Assembly: GCF_040954835.1 (NCBI RefSeq)
Contig: NC_090697.1
Location: forward strand, 9,726,001-9,790,000
Source: Lepisosteus oculatus
Lineage: Eukaryota > Chordata > Actinopteri > Semionotiformes > Lepisosteidae
Direction of reading: 5' to 3'
Length of the DNA stretch: 64,000 nt
Positions 35,501 to 46,400 of this stretch are shown here, in pieces; position 1 is the stretch's first letter; each line of letters opens with the position of its first letter. The notes under the pieces were generated by a model. That model had not been told where the DNA came from, made no database searches, and worked only from the letters and a program-made list of their open reading frames with translations. A program made the position numbers and the translations under genes.

Positions 35501-36745
35501 TTGTCTCCGCTTGGTACTTAAACTAACAAAAGGGACGTGGAGCGTGTGGAGGTCATTTCGGAGGATGACTGGACTCGGGTCCTGAAGTCGGAGACAGCAG
35601 CCATATCACCCTGCACCTCACAACTGGCAGCCCACTGAAGCTCAGCAGGTGTGAGCCTGGTCAGTACCTGGATGGGACAATCCTGGGAAAAACTAAGGTT
35701 GCTGCTGGAAAAGGTGTTAGTGGGGCCAGCAGGGGGCGCACACCCTGCGGTCCACGTGGGTCCTAATGCCCCAGTTTAGTAATGGGGACACTGGACTGTA
35801 AAGAGGTAACGTCCTTCGGGTGAGACATAAAACCGAGGTCCTGACTCTCTGTGGTCATTAAAAATCCCAGGGTGTTTCTCAAAAAGAGTAGGGGTGTAAC
35901 CCCGGCGTCCTGGCCAAATTTCCCATTGGCCCTTACCAATCATGGCCTCCTAATAATCCCCATCTATAAACTGGCTTCATCACTCTGCTCTCCTCCCCAC
36001 TGATAGCTGATGTGTGGTGAGCGTACTGGTGCACTATGGCTGCTGTCACATCATCCAGGTGGGGCTGCACACTGGTGGTGGTGGAGGGGAGACCCTATTA
36101 CCTGTAAAGCGCTTTGAGTGGAGTGTCCAGAAAAGCGCTATATAAGTGTAAGCAATTATTATTATTATTATTACATGTCTAAAACAGCCGCCGGGCTCTG
36201 TGTTCCGCACTTACCTTTCTTTTCCGCAGCTTGTAATCATTCAGCTCCTCCTCGTCGGTGATCTTCTGCTTGGGCGGCGGGGGCAGAAGCTCAAGCTCCC
36301 TCTCTTTGGCTTCCCTGAGCAGCTGCTCCGCCGTGATCTGCACCTCGGCGGGGGCCTTGTTTTTCACCTGCACACGGGACAAAAGCTCCAGCTCAGCCAC
36401 GCCACGTTACCGCTATACCGCATAGAGCAAAGCACAAGCAAATACACATCGCACTGTGAAGGAGGAATTCAAAATGTATCAAAGTACATTGCAAAAGGCA
36501 TTTTTTTTAATTGACTCGAGATGAAATTGGCATAAGCGCCTAGCTATACCACACGGGCAAATATACTTTACACCTACATAAGACATGCAACTTTGATACG
36601 TTTGATTTATATATAAACCTTTTTATTTATGTTTTTCACGTTGAATTTATCTTTCGCAAGGCCTTACAAACATCGCCAGCACACGGTACAATATTACCTT
36701 AGCCACTTTCGGTATCCTTTGCTTCCCAGCCGCGGTAGAAGCCAT
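26505..36745 (-). CDS. crnkl1: Crooked neck-like pre-mRNA splicing factor 1 (complete, 14 exons)
   Basis: HAT-repeat scaffold of the Prp19/NTC-associated part of the spliceosome (yeast Clf1/Syf3), nuclear and essential for pre-mRNA splicing. Exons in coding order: 36698-36745, 36215-36367, 34842-34933, 33505-33663, 32988-33154, 32095-32273, 31801-31971, 31451-31642, 30384-30443, 30020-30100, 29456-29695, 28671-28772, 27819-28067, 26505-26774 (stop 26505-26507). Phases agree throughout, giving 720 residues, close to the short human form. The start [16 protein letters not shown] matches the family. Tandem HAT motifs are visible, e.g. [87 protein letters not shown] and [12 protein letters not shown]. 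The C-terminus is a Gln/Glu/Asp-rich tail longer than I remember in mammals. The intron between 32988 and 32273 is a U12-type AT-AC intron. Probable poly(A) signal on the minus strand at 26369-26374. Head-to-head with cfap61, tail-to-tail with naa20. Confidence 0.98.
27030..27385 (+). repeat. Interspersed repeat, copy 1 of 3
   Basis: Contains a coding-like stretch ([13 protein letters not shown] at about 27220-27258) and ends GGGATCAATTAATAACTAC, then GGCTGAATGACCTCC and GGTTCTTATG. This end is the reverse complement of the starts of the copies at 28915 and 39105. In a crnkl1 intron. Confidence 0.6.
28915..29105 (-). repeat. Interspersed repeat, copy 2 of 3
   Basis: Starts ATAAGAACATAAGACAGG (28915-28933), AGAGGCCACTCAGCTTTTG and later AAAGAAACCAAGGTATCAGG. 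Same family as 27030 and 39105. In a crnkl1 intron. Confidence 0.6.
29115..29215 (+). repeat. Tc1-like element terminus, fragment
   Basis: ACAGTGCCTTTAGAAAGTCT followed by ATGCACCGCTTACAG resembles the CAGTGCCTT...AGTATTCACCCC ends of fish Tc1-like elements. No partner end identified. Confidence 0.4.
30680..30780 (-). repeat. tRNA-derived SINE head, fragment
   Basis: On the minus strand, GGAGTGGTGGTTAAGGCTCT and a B-box-like GGGTTTGAATTCCC. Only the tRNA-like part remains. Confidence 0.4.
32274..32987 (-). other. crnkl1: U12-type AT-AC intron of crnkl1
   Basis: Minor-spliceosome intron, 714 bp. On the minus strand the donor reads ATATCCTTT (32979-32987), the exact U12 AT-AC consensus. The branch-point sequence TTCCTTAAC is exact (plus-strand 32284-32292), and the intron ends in AC (plus 32274-32275), 11 nt after the branch adenosine. 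No usable GT donor follows the conserved FIYE codons. Joining the exons at these sites gives [16 protein letters not shown], aligning with the family's IYERFVLVHPDVKNW; other junctions break this. Seen in sequence, with the class assigned from known U12 consensus. Confidence 0.93.
33876..34027 (+). repeat. Unclassified dispersed repeat
   Basis: TTTCCAACTTGGATCCTGAA with GGGCTGAATTCCTGCAGG is a familiar fish repeat opening; the end GATCCTGCAGGCCTCC lies directly against the SINE at 34028. Class uncertain. Confidence 0.4.
34028..34580 (-). repeat. 5S-SINE (Deu-type), full length, reverse
   Basis: Minus-strand copy of the 22575 element: ATT-type tail at 34028-34040, core at about 34110-34140, and the 5S-like head (CAGGTACTGACCAGGCTCAC at 34505-34524). 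In crnkl1 intron 3, sense to crnkl1. Confidence 0.9.
35242..35337 (-). repeat. 5S-SINE 3' tail fragment
   Basis: ATA/ATT repeats, then AGCGCTTTACTGGACTCTCC and ACAGGTAATGGGGACTCCCC, the reverse complement of the SINE tail. Less than 100 bp: a strongly 5'-truncated insertion. Confidence 0.75.
35594..36175 (+). repeat. 5S-SINE (Deu-type), full length
   Basis: Full set of head (CTCAGCAGGTGTGAGCCTGG), body, core, GTAAAGCGCTTTGAGTGG tail and short ATT run. It ends 40 bp from the crnkl1 exon starting at 36215, antisense to that gene. Confidence 0.92.
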
Positions 36746-37401
36746 TTTTCAACTTGTTACTTCTAATCCGAAATAAAATAAAAAATACACAGTTTTAAGA
36801 ACAATATTGTAATAACAACAACAGAAGTCAACTACGGTTCCACACACTGGTCCACCATGAAAGACGTACGCCGTGCGTAACCTCCAACCTTTCACCCCAT
36901 GATGTCATTGGTAGTCAAGGAGACGGAGCGTTCTGTCACCATGGATATGAAGTTTTGTTTGCTGAATGTTCACAGAGGACCCGCAAGTTATCTTAAAGGA
37001 AGGTAACCCAGCCTCGTCTTCTTGAAGAAATATTGCATTTGAAAGAATTATTTTTAAGTACATATACATATAATGCATTGGATAACCTATGCTGAATTTA
37101 ATGTGACTCGCCACTCTTAATATGCATGTCAAAGAGAGCATCAAAATGTTTCTGCTCATGTTTCTATAAAATCAGTTGTACATGCGTATGTGTGAAATAC
37201 GCTTTGGCACTGCACATTTAAATTGTTATTGGTCTCGTAATGTGTAAATATACATTTCTAAAGTGCTTGCGATTGTCTGTCGTCTGAACACGATTTCAAA
37301 CTCTGTAGCGCAAGAGAGCTGTTTCTCAGTTTTGAAATCTGTAAATTCACTACCAGTGCAGTTGCTTTATTTATCCGCCCGACTGCTTGCTTTAAGGTAC
37401 A
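36746..37401. promoter_or_regulatory. Head-to-head crnkl1/cfap61 intergenic region, likely bidirectional promoter
   Basis: Only about 650 bp separate the crnkl1 start codon (minus) from the cfap61 start codon (plus), so both 5' UTRs and promoters must fit here or in upstream exons. No clear TATA box is placed for either gene. CpG-containing stretches occur at 36840-36900, nearest crnkl1, which suits a housekeeping promoter. Inferred from layout, not from a mapped start site. Confidence 0.6.
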
Positions 37402-40400
37402 ATGAGGACCATTACTTCCTCTGGTGGGAAAGAAGAAATTGTGACGGCGAGGCGAGCAGAATCGTCGGATGCTCCAGAGATCAGTAATCTGATTCTGCCT
37501 TCCACCAAAGACGTGTTTGGCAGATTAAACGTCATTTACCTATTGTGAGTAAAATAGTTGGGGAGAACGTAAATCGGATTACCTATTGTCTTTAACTTTG
37601 TTTTCAACGCTATATCCAATGTCAAAGTCGTAGCAGTCCTGCAGCGTTTACGTCATTCAGTTGAGAAATATTGCAACCGCATGCACCGTCCACAGACTGC
37701 TTTTAACATGTGTTGGTGAGAGTGGTACAGTATGTAACACGTGTGAGACCCTTTTCCCTGGAGAGGTTGAAGGCGGGACAGCTGAGGTTCGGTGAAAAGA
37801 ACCGAGTCCAGACTACGGAGGCGAAGCGAACATCAGGTCCTTATTTTTTAGTACTCAAATCAAGATACACAGCACAGCGACGCGAGAGAAAGTTTTCTCT
37901 GCGCATCTCTACCCCAAGCTTGGTTTCCTCCAGCATCGCCCGGTACAAACAAGTCGAGCAAAAACCGCAGTTCAGTAGCCCCGTCCTCATCTCGGTACAT
38001 CCCCCTCATCCGGCGATTGAGATGGCAGAGCGACTTCGGCTTCCTCCTTCCTCCTGCCTGACACTTATAGTTTCTTGAGCGGTTGGTAGCTGTCAGCAGT
38101 CTGCATATTTTTTTATATCAGAATCACAAAGACATGTTTTTAAGCGTCAGCAACGTTTTGTAGGTACAAGGTGATCATCAATGCTTCAAGTTACAGTTAT
38201 GTCATACAAAAACTCCTTCAAATCCAGACTCAAAACCTTCTTCTTTAGAAGAGCCTTTGTTGAACTGTTCTTTACCCCTCTGCTCCCACTGTATTCAGTA
38301 CGACCATCTACTGGCTCCTCTACCTGTGTATTCTCATCTAGCTTATCTTGTGTGTTTTTTTATTGTTGTTGTTGACATGCTGTAAAACACTTTGAGAAGC
38401 CACCTTTAAAGGCACTATATAGAAGTTTATTCATTATTATTATACAAAAGATATCTAAAAATAATCCTTCAGTCCCCCCTTTCGCCTGCTGCGGACGCAG
38501 CCTGGGTGCAGTTACATTTAACCCTTCTTCACCCGGTGCCACGTCTACCCCGCTTCTTACAGGAACTCCACCCGGGGCCGGGACTCGGAGGTCAGCGTGT
38601 GCATCTGCTCCCACATGACCTGCGATTGCAGCGTCTGGCGTGCAGAATCTATCACTGCTGAGTCACCTCTTTCAGCTCGGATTCGACTTCTATTTATGAA
38701 GCGCCTTTCGAAATCCAAGGACGCTCTGCATAGTGAATAAAAAAAGGCAAAAAAAAAGTCCAATAAAATGTAAATGAAGGAAAAAATAGACAAGAGCATA
38801 CAGAGGTTTTACAGATGGAGGGCAATCAGATGTAGACCTTGGTAAAAAGGAATGTTTTAAGTTTAGCTTTGGTGAGAGTTAAAGAAGTTGTCTCTCGTAG
38901 AGTCTGAGCAAGGTCATACACAACACATGTTGTAAGCTAAATGCACTTCCGAACTTCTCCTGATGTGCTAGCAATGGTCGATTGATAGATGCAATACTGG
39001 CTAATAAGTTTAGAAGACCACACAAGTGGAGTTGAGGTGCATTGAACACACCATTCTAAGCAGGCTTACATATGCCATCCCCAACAGGTTATTATTCCCC
39101 AGATGTTTCATAAGGAGCTTCCTTTTATGTATAAAAGAAAGGAGGCCATCTGTCCCTTCTAGTTCGTTTGATTGCTTCTAGCTAAATTCATCCAAGGATC
39201 TCATCCGGCCTTTTCATGAAAGAAGCCAGAGTATCAGCTTCAGCCGTATGGATGTACTGCTTTTTCCAGACACCAACAACCTCTTTTGTAAAAGAAAAAC
39301 TGCCTTCAGCATTGTGCTTCAGCATTGTTTCCAACTGTCTCCTCTGGTTCATTTTGATTCAGAAGGGTCTCTAATAAATAAGTACCATTCTAGAACATAA
39401 TTGACTCATGCATCCATGATCAAAAAGCCAGTTATTCTTGGTAAGGGTCGTAGAGAAATTGTGCATAGCACAAGGCGGGAATTCAGGCTGGATAAGGATC
39501 CCAGTCCATCACTGGTCATTATTCATTTATTTTTTTGTCTACCTAGGGAGAAGGCTAACCTTGCAGTGACACTGAACAGTGCAAACAATGAAGTCATAGC
39601 TCATGCTGCCTTCCTAGATTATCCCAATCTGGATCTTGTTGACCAGGCTTGCTGGGAACCTTGGTTACACAACAATTACAACATTGATAAATGTACAGTA
39701 AGTATTGATTTCACCGAATTATCAACAGTTGTGTGCACTAGTATTATTAGCAGCAGCTGAAGCAGTAGTGCACTATTTAGTTAATGACAGATTCATGTTG
39801 TGTTGGTAAGAGTTTTCTTTTAATGCACTCTGGATTGATTTGTTTATTCTTTCTGAATCACATTTTAGTTTCCTACCTGCTTAAACCTCCGTGTTACTTA
39901 GAATTTAGAGATCGGTATTAGCCTACTTAGAAATTCAACCCGGTTGCGCAGGAACATAAACAAGTCACTTAAAGTAAGTTTCAGGAAAATTACTTTTTCA
40001 TCCTTTATTTTACCATATATGTCATAAGAACAATTTCTCATGTGCAAAGATGACGGGGACAGTGTCTGTTTATATCGCATGGTATAAATTGAAGCATTTT
40101 GAGTGCTGTTTGCTGCCACGTGTTAAGTGACCTCGCCCCCCCACCTTATGTAATAACATACATTTCCCATTGCCATTTGCACCAGTAGAATGTGATGTGT
40201 GCGGTCTCATTTTTTGACATACTGTACCAACCAGTATACAATGGATCTGCTTGATCTAGTCATGGTAGAGAAAATGCACATCACTAAGCGAATGAGAGAT
40301 AAGCTATTCAGAAATAATACTGATATTATTATATGTATCTTAGATCTTATTTCTGTATATTTTTTTTCTGTTTAAGCCACTGAACACACTTTTTATGCAC

Positions 40401-43400
40401 CTCTATGTGGCACGGCCCGACTTCTGTATTGGGAGTTCAAAAGAGATTGTAAGGTAATACTTTAATAAAACAAGCCAATATGAAACATTAAACTAATAAC
40501 ATGGCAATTGGAAATAATTTTATATAGAACTCTGACTTAGATTGTGTATGATCTTCTCTTCTCATTTTTTATTAGATGTTTTGATTGTAACGATAATTAA
40601 CCTTTCTTGCATTTATAACTTCTGAGAAGAATTTGTAAAATAAATTAAATAGAAATTTATTGTACAATGCTTTCTTTTGTTTATTTTCTGATTTAATTTG
40701 TTACAGTATATCACCATAACAATAATGTCATTTTACTGCCAATGTGCTTACTTTTAGAACAGTTTTCAATGCTGTTACAGAGCTCCATTATATATTCCTC
40801 TTTGCTCCAGTTGGTTCCACTTTAGGTAAGAAATCTTACTTTTATAACAGCTGTAAATCAAATCAAATCAGATGTATTTACAAAATATAATCAAAAATGT
40901 TTTATGTCAAATAAAATAGCTAGAGTTACATTTCAAGCTAGAATGGAATTCTGTACAAATATCTCAAAATCTCTCAATTATAAGTTTATCAATTTTATTT
41001 TTAATTTAAATTACTGATTTTGTTGTGCTAAAATGTTCCTGTGCCACATTTAGAGAATCGTAAAATGTTTTCAAAACGTTCAGTTTTAAAAAGAGAAAGT
41101 GAACTAAACTAACATAACGTTTTGTGAAGGCAAATATTTGCACAGATTGCGTTTGATTCAGGTTGAAATAATTAATTTATACTGTAATTATTATAAGATT
41201 AATTTGCCTTTTGCCCTCCCTGTATTTCTAGAGCCAGCACTTGCTGCAGTCTTCGAACCTGTGGAAACTCTGCAGACTTCAAACACTGATTATATGGCAT
41301 TTGTGTGCCACCGACACAGACATTGCCCAGTGTTACATATCCGCAGAGCCAGGTCCGTCTTCCTTTTCTAACTTTTCTGTTGAGGAATTCAATTCATATA
41401 CAATACAAACCCTCTTCCATTAGAACCGATTAGCTCAGAAAAAGCTTTCGAATAGAATTATATACTGTATAGTAAAAGAGGCCTCAGGTGAAACACATTA
41501 GCAATATTTTAAGGTGCATTTTCATAATTCTGTACAATTCTAAGAAATCTGGGTTTCGCATAAATTTAATTAAACTATGACAGAGGAATTTCTTTGACAT
41601 ATGTACATGTACATTGGGATTCTTATTTGCTCTGTTACCTTGGAATTTGCACAGTACAATAGATGATAAAGATATGATAAATGATTGTTTATGATTTATG
41701 ATGATGTTTCCTTATCATTATCATTATGATAAATGATTATTTATCATTAATCATAATGATAATGGTAAAGTAACGTACAGGATGCAGTTGTGGTAACACA
41801 TGGTGATGTATGTTAGAGGTAGGAAGTCTACTATTTGTTTTTTCTGTAAATTATACGTATATCTAATGTTGCCTTACTCAGGGTTCTTCTGCTGACACCT
41901 TTGCAATTTAGTCTTTGTATATTGCTGCTTAGTATTGTAATCTCCTTCACTGACTGGAGTTTCACTGTTATGCTATGGACATTTAGCTTTATTCACAGTC
42001 AATGGAATATTACTTCTGTAGTTTCTGGAGTTTACAGGTGTCAGGTGTCTGTCTCATATTAATATATATGGATGCAACATAACTTTTGTAAGCTAAACTG
42101 TGACTGACAAGACTGAGGTTGGTTTTGTTTGTAGGATACAAACATCAGCTTCACAAAGTTAGTGACTTCATTGATCTTGTTGATTGGTGCTGATATCAAA
42201 CCCTTGATGAAGTTAAAACTCTTGGTGGTACTTTTGATCCTTTTAACTGCATATTAGGAGTGTCATAAAGGTATTTTTTTCTACCTGCATAACAGGTCAG
42301 TTAAAGATCCTTGTAACCTTTTTCAGTTAAAGATACTTGCATTGCCTATCTGATTTAGTAAAACATACCTTTAATTAAAATTTGACTATTATAACAGCTT
42401 ACTTACTGGAGCTGTCTTCTAAGATATCCAAAATTCTGCAGTACTGTATGTCCAGAGTTAAACTCTATGTAAATTGCACTTTTAATTGGACTTTTAAAGT
42501 TCTTCTGCTCCAAATAAGGCACTGAATGATCTAGCTGCATCATAAAATTGCATATTGGAAGAGTGCAATCTAACTTGTAATCCTAACCTTCATGAATTTC
42601 TGGAATATAGTCCCAGGATGGATAGTTTTTTGAAAGGTGTGGTTCTTTCTTGTCCTTAATAGTCAGATGGGTCATTTTATCATTTAAGCATAGTAGACTA
42701 GTTACCCTACAAATGGTACAGTATGAAAAGCATATCATATAGGATAGGATGTATGCTTTAAAATATATCATAAAACATTTTTCATTTTGTTTTTTAGGGT
42801 AGAAGATCATGATGATCTTATTCCTATTTTTGCACAGCAGACTGACAAGCTTGGTAGCACCTATGGAGATTATTTCCTTGCAGAGCTTATAGAGGCCCAG
42901 GATGAGGACAACCATGCTGCAGTTTGTGAGGTTTGTTATCTTAAAAGGAAGTCAACACATCCAGTCTGAAACAAATCAAACAATTAAGTACCAATTAATG
43001 CAGACCCAGTAACTCCAACTAACAAGAACGACTGCTGTGTACTGTGGGAGTCAATGCACAGAGGAAACAAACTGTAGGATGAAATGATATAATTAAAAAA
43101 AATATTTTCTGAAAATTCTCCAGGTGGTCACTTGTAGTTTAAAACCTGGTTAGTTTGTGAGAAGACTGTTGAAAGTATCTGTTTAATGTGTTCACATCCT
43201 GAGACCTGACGACACCTTACCTCATCATTTTGTCCTTTCTTCCACTGCTTATTCATTCCTGTGTGTGACAGTTAATAGTAGATAGACTTCAGTGCAAAAA
43301 GTAATTTTTGTAAATGTCTGTAATTTAAAATGTAATAATTACATTACTGAAATCTCTACAGGTTTGTGGTCCCTTAGGAATGAAAAAACAACCGGTCCTA

Positions 43401-46400
43401 CTTCTTCTTCTGTAACTAAGGCTTGAGAGCTTTGATTCCTCATATGGTAGATAAAGCCCTTTATGCACACTGACCAAATGTATCCAGATAACTCTATTAT
43501 CAATTTTTTTAATGTTTTGGCATGCCGTCGAAAGTGGACTGAAATGAATTGCACAGAAGCTTACATTTACCAGTCTATGCAGCTAAAGACACAACATGAC
43601 TTTGACAGAAAGACCTCACTCCGGTGGATTTTGGCAACACAATTCTCAATTTCCCTCATTTTGTTATATTACTTAAAACCTCCAATTAACATTTAACTCG
43701 GGTGGGTTGCATGGATATGCATCGCTATGAAAATGTTTTACTTCCTATTTCATTCAGGTGTTCTTTTTGTGCAGAAACACAATTATGGGAGTGTAGCTCT
43801 TTTTGGTTTAAAAACAACCATTAATTATAAATAATAAATATTCTATAGTAAAAAAATAGCCTTTTAGCTTTATGGATTTGTAGAGAGGTTGGCACGTATG
43901 CGCAGTGGTATTTCTGCCTCGCAGCTCTGAGGCCCTGGGTTTAATTCTGGACCTGGAGTGCTCTCTGTGTGGAGCTTGTATGTTCCACCTGTGTTTGCTT
44001 GGGTTTCCTTTGAGTGCTCCGGTTTTCTCCCACAGTCCAAAGACAGACCGGTAGGTTAATTGGCTGCTGGGAAAGCCGGTCTTAGGTATGATAGTGTTTG
44101 ATTGTGTTGTGTCTGTGTGCGCCTTGTGCCCTGTGACCCTGAATTGGATGCAGTAGTTAGAAAATGGATGGAAGTGTAATGAGGACAAAGTAATCTTGAG
44201 AAATACCTACGTTCACTAGATTTCAGTGGTAAATAGTAACTAGTAACTGCAACACTTTATATTGACTGCTCATTGATTGTTTATCTTGATTTTTTGTGAA
44301 TTTGTGGAAGATTCTGATAAACAAAGAATAATTGCTGATGACAGGTCAGGTTTGTTCTCACCCAAACTCAATTGTATTAATAACTATAAAAAATGTTACA
44401 ATAACAGAAACCTCTATAGTATATACCTGTTGATCATAATGTACTGTATCTAGAGCACATTTTTATTCTTGATTGTCTAAGACATTTAAAAACTTTTGCA
44501 GTGTATATATCTACAAATAAGTTTTCTAAGCTCCAAAACAGTTTTTGTCCACAGACATTTCTGTGGCATTTTATTCATGTTTGTTGTCATCGTTTATTCA
44601 CCTATTTTTTATATGTATGGAGGAATATATTGCTTGTGACACATTTTGACAGCAACCACATTAAATCACAGTTTCGGTAGTTTTCCAGGGCAGCACACTT
44701 TGACTACAACTGTTAGTTCTTTTAAATAAGGACTTTGGCAATGTGATCTGGATGTTTGATAAGCACATTTTAGTCATAATGCCCCTTTCTTTATCTTATC
44801 TTGATATTCTGAAGCAATTAAGTCCATGTTTAGAAATGAAGAATGAACACATTTGAAACAAATATCTGAGTACCTCTACTATCTCTTAATAGTATGAAAG
44901 TAACAAAGCAGTAAAAGTAAAAAGAAATGAAAATAACTCTTCAGTTAAGGAGTTACAGTACAAATGTTACCCCTTTATATTGGAAAAATAATCTGATCAG
45001 TTAATCCCTTAAATTAATTCTGAGATTAATTTGAAAACATTCAGATCTAATGAAACAGATTATTTATTTATTGGGAAAGGAGAAATGAATGGTACTCGCC
45101 ATAACAAAAATAACAAACAGCAGTTGTGACACTGTTGAAATCTGTAGTGAAAACACTTGGGAAATATGCATTAAACAATAATAAACTGCTTTGTTTTATA
45201 AGCCATATTTCGTTTCTTTTTTGTTTCTGCAGAGTGAAGGCACAGCAGTGGGGTTTATTAGTTTAAGTGGTGACATCAATGTTAAACTGCTGAATGAGTG
45301 CTTTGAGTTAGGGCCATACCATGGACTTCATAAACCCCACCCAGATGATATTCTCGATCAACCATCTGAACCACGGTGGGAGTCAGGTATTAAAATGATT
45401 CTAATAAAGCAGAGCTGTATCTTGATGGTTGAAGAAACAAATAAGCACAAAAGGCCAATACAATCAAATGAAGAGCGAAAATCCATATTTTTTTAATTTA
45501 CAAGGATTGGTTCCATATACCATTTTTAATATACAAACAATAGTTATTGAATGTCACAAAGATAGCCATCTTCATTTAAATTATGGAGTCCATTCCTGTT
45601 TTGTATTTGGATTTCATTCTGATAAGCATGTGCACCTAGTATTTTTGTATACAAGTTGTATATAAGATTTGTTGTTTTCTTTTTAGATGCATTGAGGCAA
45701 CCTATTCATAGGTCAGAATCTGTGATACCACAGGACACAAGCACCAACTGTCTGCAAGATTCTGATTTGAAGGTACACACAGTCGAACCTTTCAATGTCT
45801 ATGTATGGAAACCTATCTCTGATTGTTAATATACCTCAGGTATATCTGAGTCTGTTTTATACAAACATTTATAAACAGATTTATTTGCTGAACCTTTTTA
45901 CACTTGTTTGACCATGCAATTGTAGAGTCACAATGTGCATTGTCCGTTGCATGCATGCTACAGTAAATCACATATTTGTAAAAATCCATAATAATTTGTA
46001 ATTTGACAAACATCAATGTGAAGTGATCATGATCACTTGGATAAAAAACTTCTGAATTCTTTTTCTAAATCAGAAGTCTTGTTTTGATGGTACATGTTAA
46101 TGATGAAGCTTGAAGGTTGCCATTGGAATGCAAATTAAGTAAATTCATTTAGCTGTCTAAGACAGTTTTGAAAAGAAGATGTTCCAGTGTATATAATTTA
46201 AATGAGATTGTACCAAAATGTGACACAGAAAAAAGTGTCTGTAACCATTTTTAGTAACTTCTAGTTACCTGTTGAATGAATTTCATTGACTCACTATGAC
46301 ACAGTATGTATCAACAAGAAATGACCTTTTGAGAGTTATTTATTTAAGCCTTATTTACAGTAATTGTAACACAGCATGAGCACTTTCTTGCCTGATACCA

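Larger units (their letters stand above)
37545..39546. other. cfap61 intron 1 with GC-rich blocks
   Basis: Two CpG-rich blocks, 37740-38050 and 38455-38690, stand out against the AT-rich intron and flank an L2 tail. Their ORFs (37710-38078 plus, 38557-38799 minus) match nothing I know. The blocks could be CpG-island extension of the promoter or part of a young insertion. Confidence 0.4.

Noticed and set aside
43808-44188. 126-aa minus-strand ORF
   Set aside because: Antisense of a tRNA-SINE; the peptide comes from the repeat.
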